This document shows positions 5,932-7,004 of a DNA stretch of 7,004 nt, one piece after another; the first letter of the stretch is position 1; each line of letters begins with the position of its first letter. The DNA is from Actinomycetales bacterium (GTDB taxonomy: Bacteria > Actinomycetota > Actinomycetes > S36-B12), in contig JAFIHP010000375.1 of NCBI GenBank assembly GCA_017849335.1, positions 1-7,004 of the forward strand, in the 5' to 3' direction. Under the pieces are notes generated by a model. It searched no databases. It saw only the letters and a list, made by a program, of their open reading frames with translations, and was not told where the DNA came from. A program made the position numbers and the translations under genes.

Positions 5932-6513
5932 ATGACGGAGCTCACGGGGCCGCTCGACAACTCGTACGCGGCGGCGACGGCCGACACCGCTACGGTCACC
6001 AAGGACGGTCGTCGGCTGGAGTCGCGCATCGACGGCGTCCGTACCGCAGCGTCTGTCGTCCACAGTGACCACCGCGGTCGTGTCTACGAGATCTATGCGG
6101 GCGCCGACGACTTCTGGAGCGAGCCCATCGTCTACTGCTACGCCTTCACGGTGCGCGCCAACCAGGTCAAGGGCTGGGGCCTGCACCTGGAGAAGCACGA
6201 TCGGTACACCCTCATCTCCGGCGAGCTGACGACTGTCCTGTACGACGCGCGGCTGGAGTCGCCGACCCACGGCGCGGTTCAGCGCGTGACCCTCAGCGAG
6301 CAGGGAGTCCGTCGCCTGCACATCCCGCGCGGCGTGTGGCACATGAACATCAACGTGTCCGAACGGGAGACGCACCTCATCAACCATCCGACCGAGGTCT
6401 ACCACCACGAGCGCCCCGACCGGTTGCTGCTGCCGTGGAACACGAGTGAGATCCCGTTCGATGTCGCGACGATGTTCCCGGTTCAGTTGACGGCGGCGGT
6501 CTGCGACTGCTGA
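5932..6513 (+). CDS. RmlC-like cupin (dTDP-4-dehydrorhamnose 3,5-epimerase family), substrate unknown
   Basis: This 193-residue protein has the cupin layout of RmlC-type nucleotide-sugar epimerases. DHRGRVYEIY at 46-55 corresponds to the family's D-x-RG-x-x-x-E opening. GWGLH at 81-85 corresponds to RGLH, keeping the catalytic His85. SGELTTVLYDARLESPTHG at 96-114 matches the GEV-x-DV-x-VD-x-R-x-x-SPTFG strand pair. IPRGVWH at 131-137 matches IPEGFAH and keeps His137. TEVYHHERPD and LPWNTSEIPF at 154-176 match the late Y-x-P and W-x-D-x-x-I-x-W region. The catalytic Lys and the FLYK tyrosine of true RmlC are not evident, and the C-terminal LS-x-KD segment with the catalytic-dyad Asp is absent. 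It may therefore act on another sugar nucleotide or catalyse a different isomerisation. It is tightly coupled to the glycosyltransferase that follows. Confidence 0.78.
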   Translation: MTELTGPLDNSYAAATADTATVTKDGRRLESRIDGVRTAASVVHSDHRGRVYEIYAGADDFWSEPIVYCYAFTVRANQVKGWGLHLEKHDRYTLISGELTTVLYDARLESPTHGAVQRVTLSEQGVRRLHIPRGVWHMNINVSERETHLINHPTEVYHHERPDRLLLPWNTSEIPFDVATMFPVQLTAAVCDC

Positions 6514-6527
6514 CGTGCCCCACGTCA
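6511..6527. repeat. Perfect inverted repeat at the RmlC-like stop / glycosyltransferase start junction
   Basis: TGACGTG-CCC-CACGTCA has 7-nt arms and a 3-nt loop. The left arm contains the entire TGA stop of the RmlC-like gene and the entire GTG start of the glycosyltransferase. In RNA the stem would bury the start codon until a ribosome finishing the upstream gene melts it, which would couple the two translations. It could equally be a chance palindrome. Confidence 0.5.
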
Positions 6528-7004
6528 CGGTCCTCGTTCCGACGCACGATCACGCGGCGACGCTGCCCTTCGCCGTTGCCAGCGTCCTGGCCCAGTCGGT
6601 CGACGACCTCGACGTCGTGATCGTCTGCGACGGTGTCGGAGACGACACGCGTGACGCCGTTCGCGACCTCGAGCGCGGCGATCGCCGGGTCCGACACGTC
6701 GACCATCCCAAGTCCCCGCGGCACGGCGAGCCGGCGCGGCACGCTGTGCTGCAGGAGTGCCGGTCGCCGTTCGTCGCGTACCACGGGGACGATGACCTGC
6801 TCGTGCCGTGGCACCTCGAGCACCTGCTGGAAGCGATCGCCGATCGCGATTTCGCGCACCCGCTGCCACTGTTCTTCACCGACGGCGACGACGAGCCTGT
6901 CGCCTTCCCGATGGACCTGTCGGACCGACGGTGGGTCGAGCTCCAGCCGATCGTGAGCAATCACATCTCGCTCACGGGCGTCGTCCATACCCTGGACGCC
7001 TATC
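6515..7004 (+). CDS. Family 2 glycosyltransferase, N-terminal part (3' truncated by window edge)
   Basis: 163 codons are visible before the window ends, with no stop. The product opens MPHVTVLVPTHDHAATLPFAV, the nucleotide-binding start of GT-A fold family 2 glycosyltransferases (Pfam PF00535), with VTVLVPTHDH at 4-13 and a helix carrying SVLAQSV at 23-29. DVVIVCDG at 33-40 is the second strand, where the family usually has DDGS. YHGDDDLLVPWHLEHL at 89-104 contains the metal-binding DxD motif (Asp92-Asp94), which binds the sugar nucleotide. Such enzymes add sugars to cell-surface glycans at the cytoplasmic membrane; donor and acceptor cannot be inferred. The GTG start is one base after the RmlC-like TGA, with no TANNNT box, so translation is probably coupled. 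No C-terminal domain or membrane segment can be judged. Confidence 0.85.
   Translation, partial: MPHVTVLVPTHDHAATLPFAVASVLAQSVDDLDVVIVCDGVGDDTRDAVRDLERGDRRVRHVDHPKSPRHGEPARHAVLQECRSPFVAYHGDDDLLVPWHLEHLLEAIADRDFAHPLPLFFTDGDDEPVAFPMDLSDRRWVELQPIVSNHISLTGVVHTLDAY

Noticed and set aside
6380..6988. Minus-strand frames opposite the glycosyltransferase
   Set aside because: The plus strand encodes a clear GT-A domain with a DxD motif that simply lacks a stop before the window edge. The minus frames show no family.

Overview
This window is GC-rich, with C/G-ending codons, GTG starts and densely packed genes, which points to a high-GC actinobacterium. The left edge carries the PurE C-terminus and the window contains an acyl-CoA dehydrogenase closely matching mycobacterial FadE25, as I recall that sequence. 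In Mycobacterium tuberculosis purE and fadE25 are direct neighbours. I lean towards a Nocardioides- or Aeromicrobium-like member of the Propionibacteriales, but the genus is a guess. No intergenic stretch exceeds about 70 bases, and I saw no RNA genes, insertion sequences, CRISPR arrays or long repeats.

Layout. (1) Plus strand: the 3' end of purE, then 10 nt later an LtrA-family polytopic membrane protein with a Shine-Dalgarno overlapping the purE stop. (2) Plus strand: a lipoprotein sulfatase with a formylglycine motif. (3) Minus strand, convergent with the sulfatase: UDP-glucose 6-dehydrogenase (ugd), followed by a small CoA-binding-domain protein, forming a two-gene operon. The convergent ends are 15 nt apart and a perfect 7-bp stem spans the junction. 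(4) Plus strand, divergent from ugd across 66 bp: fadE25. (5) Plus strand: an RmlC-like cupin, then after a single base a family-2 glycosyltransferase that runs off the right edge.

The most distinctive signal is regulatory. All four genes expected to head a transcript (sulfatase, ugd, fadE25 and the RmlC-like gene, on both strands) have a TANNNT -10-like hexamer whose last base lies exactly 7 nt before the first base of the start codon, and none has a Shine-Dalgarno. This is the geometry of leaderless transcripts. The three genes that look internal to operons (LtrA, the CoA-binding protein and the glycosyltransferase) lack it.

Functionally the window mixes housekeeping metabolism (purine synthesis, acyl-CoA oxidation) with envelope functions. 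Ugd makes UDP-glucuronate. The RmlC-like cupin and glycosyltransferase look like the left end of a surface-glycan locus that continues to the right. The sulfatase is predicted to be an exported lipoprotein. I see well-known families in an unusual arrangement and no clear new enzymatic system. The leaderless promoter set, the stop/start hairpin at 6511-6527 and the atypical RmlC-like active site are the best leads.
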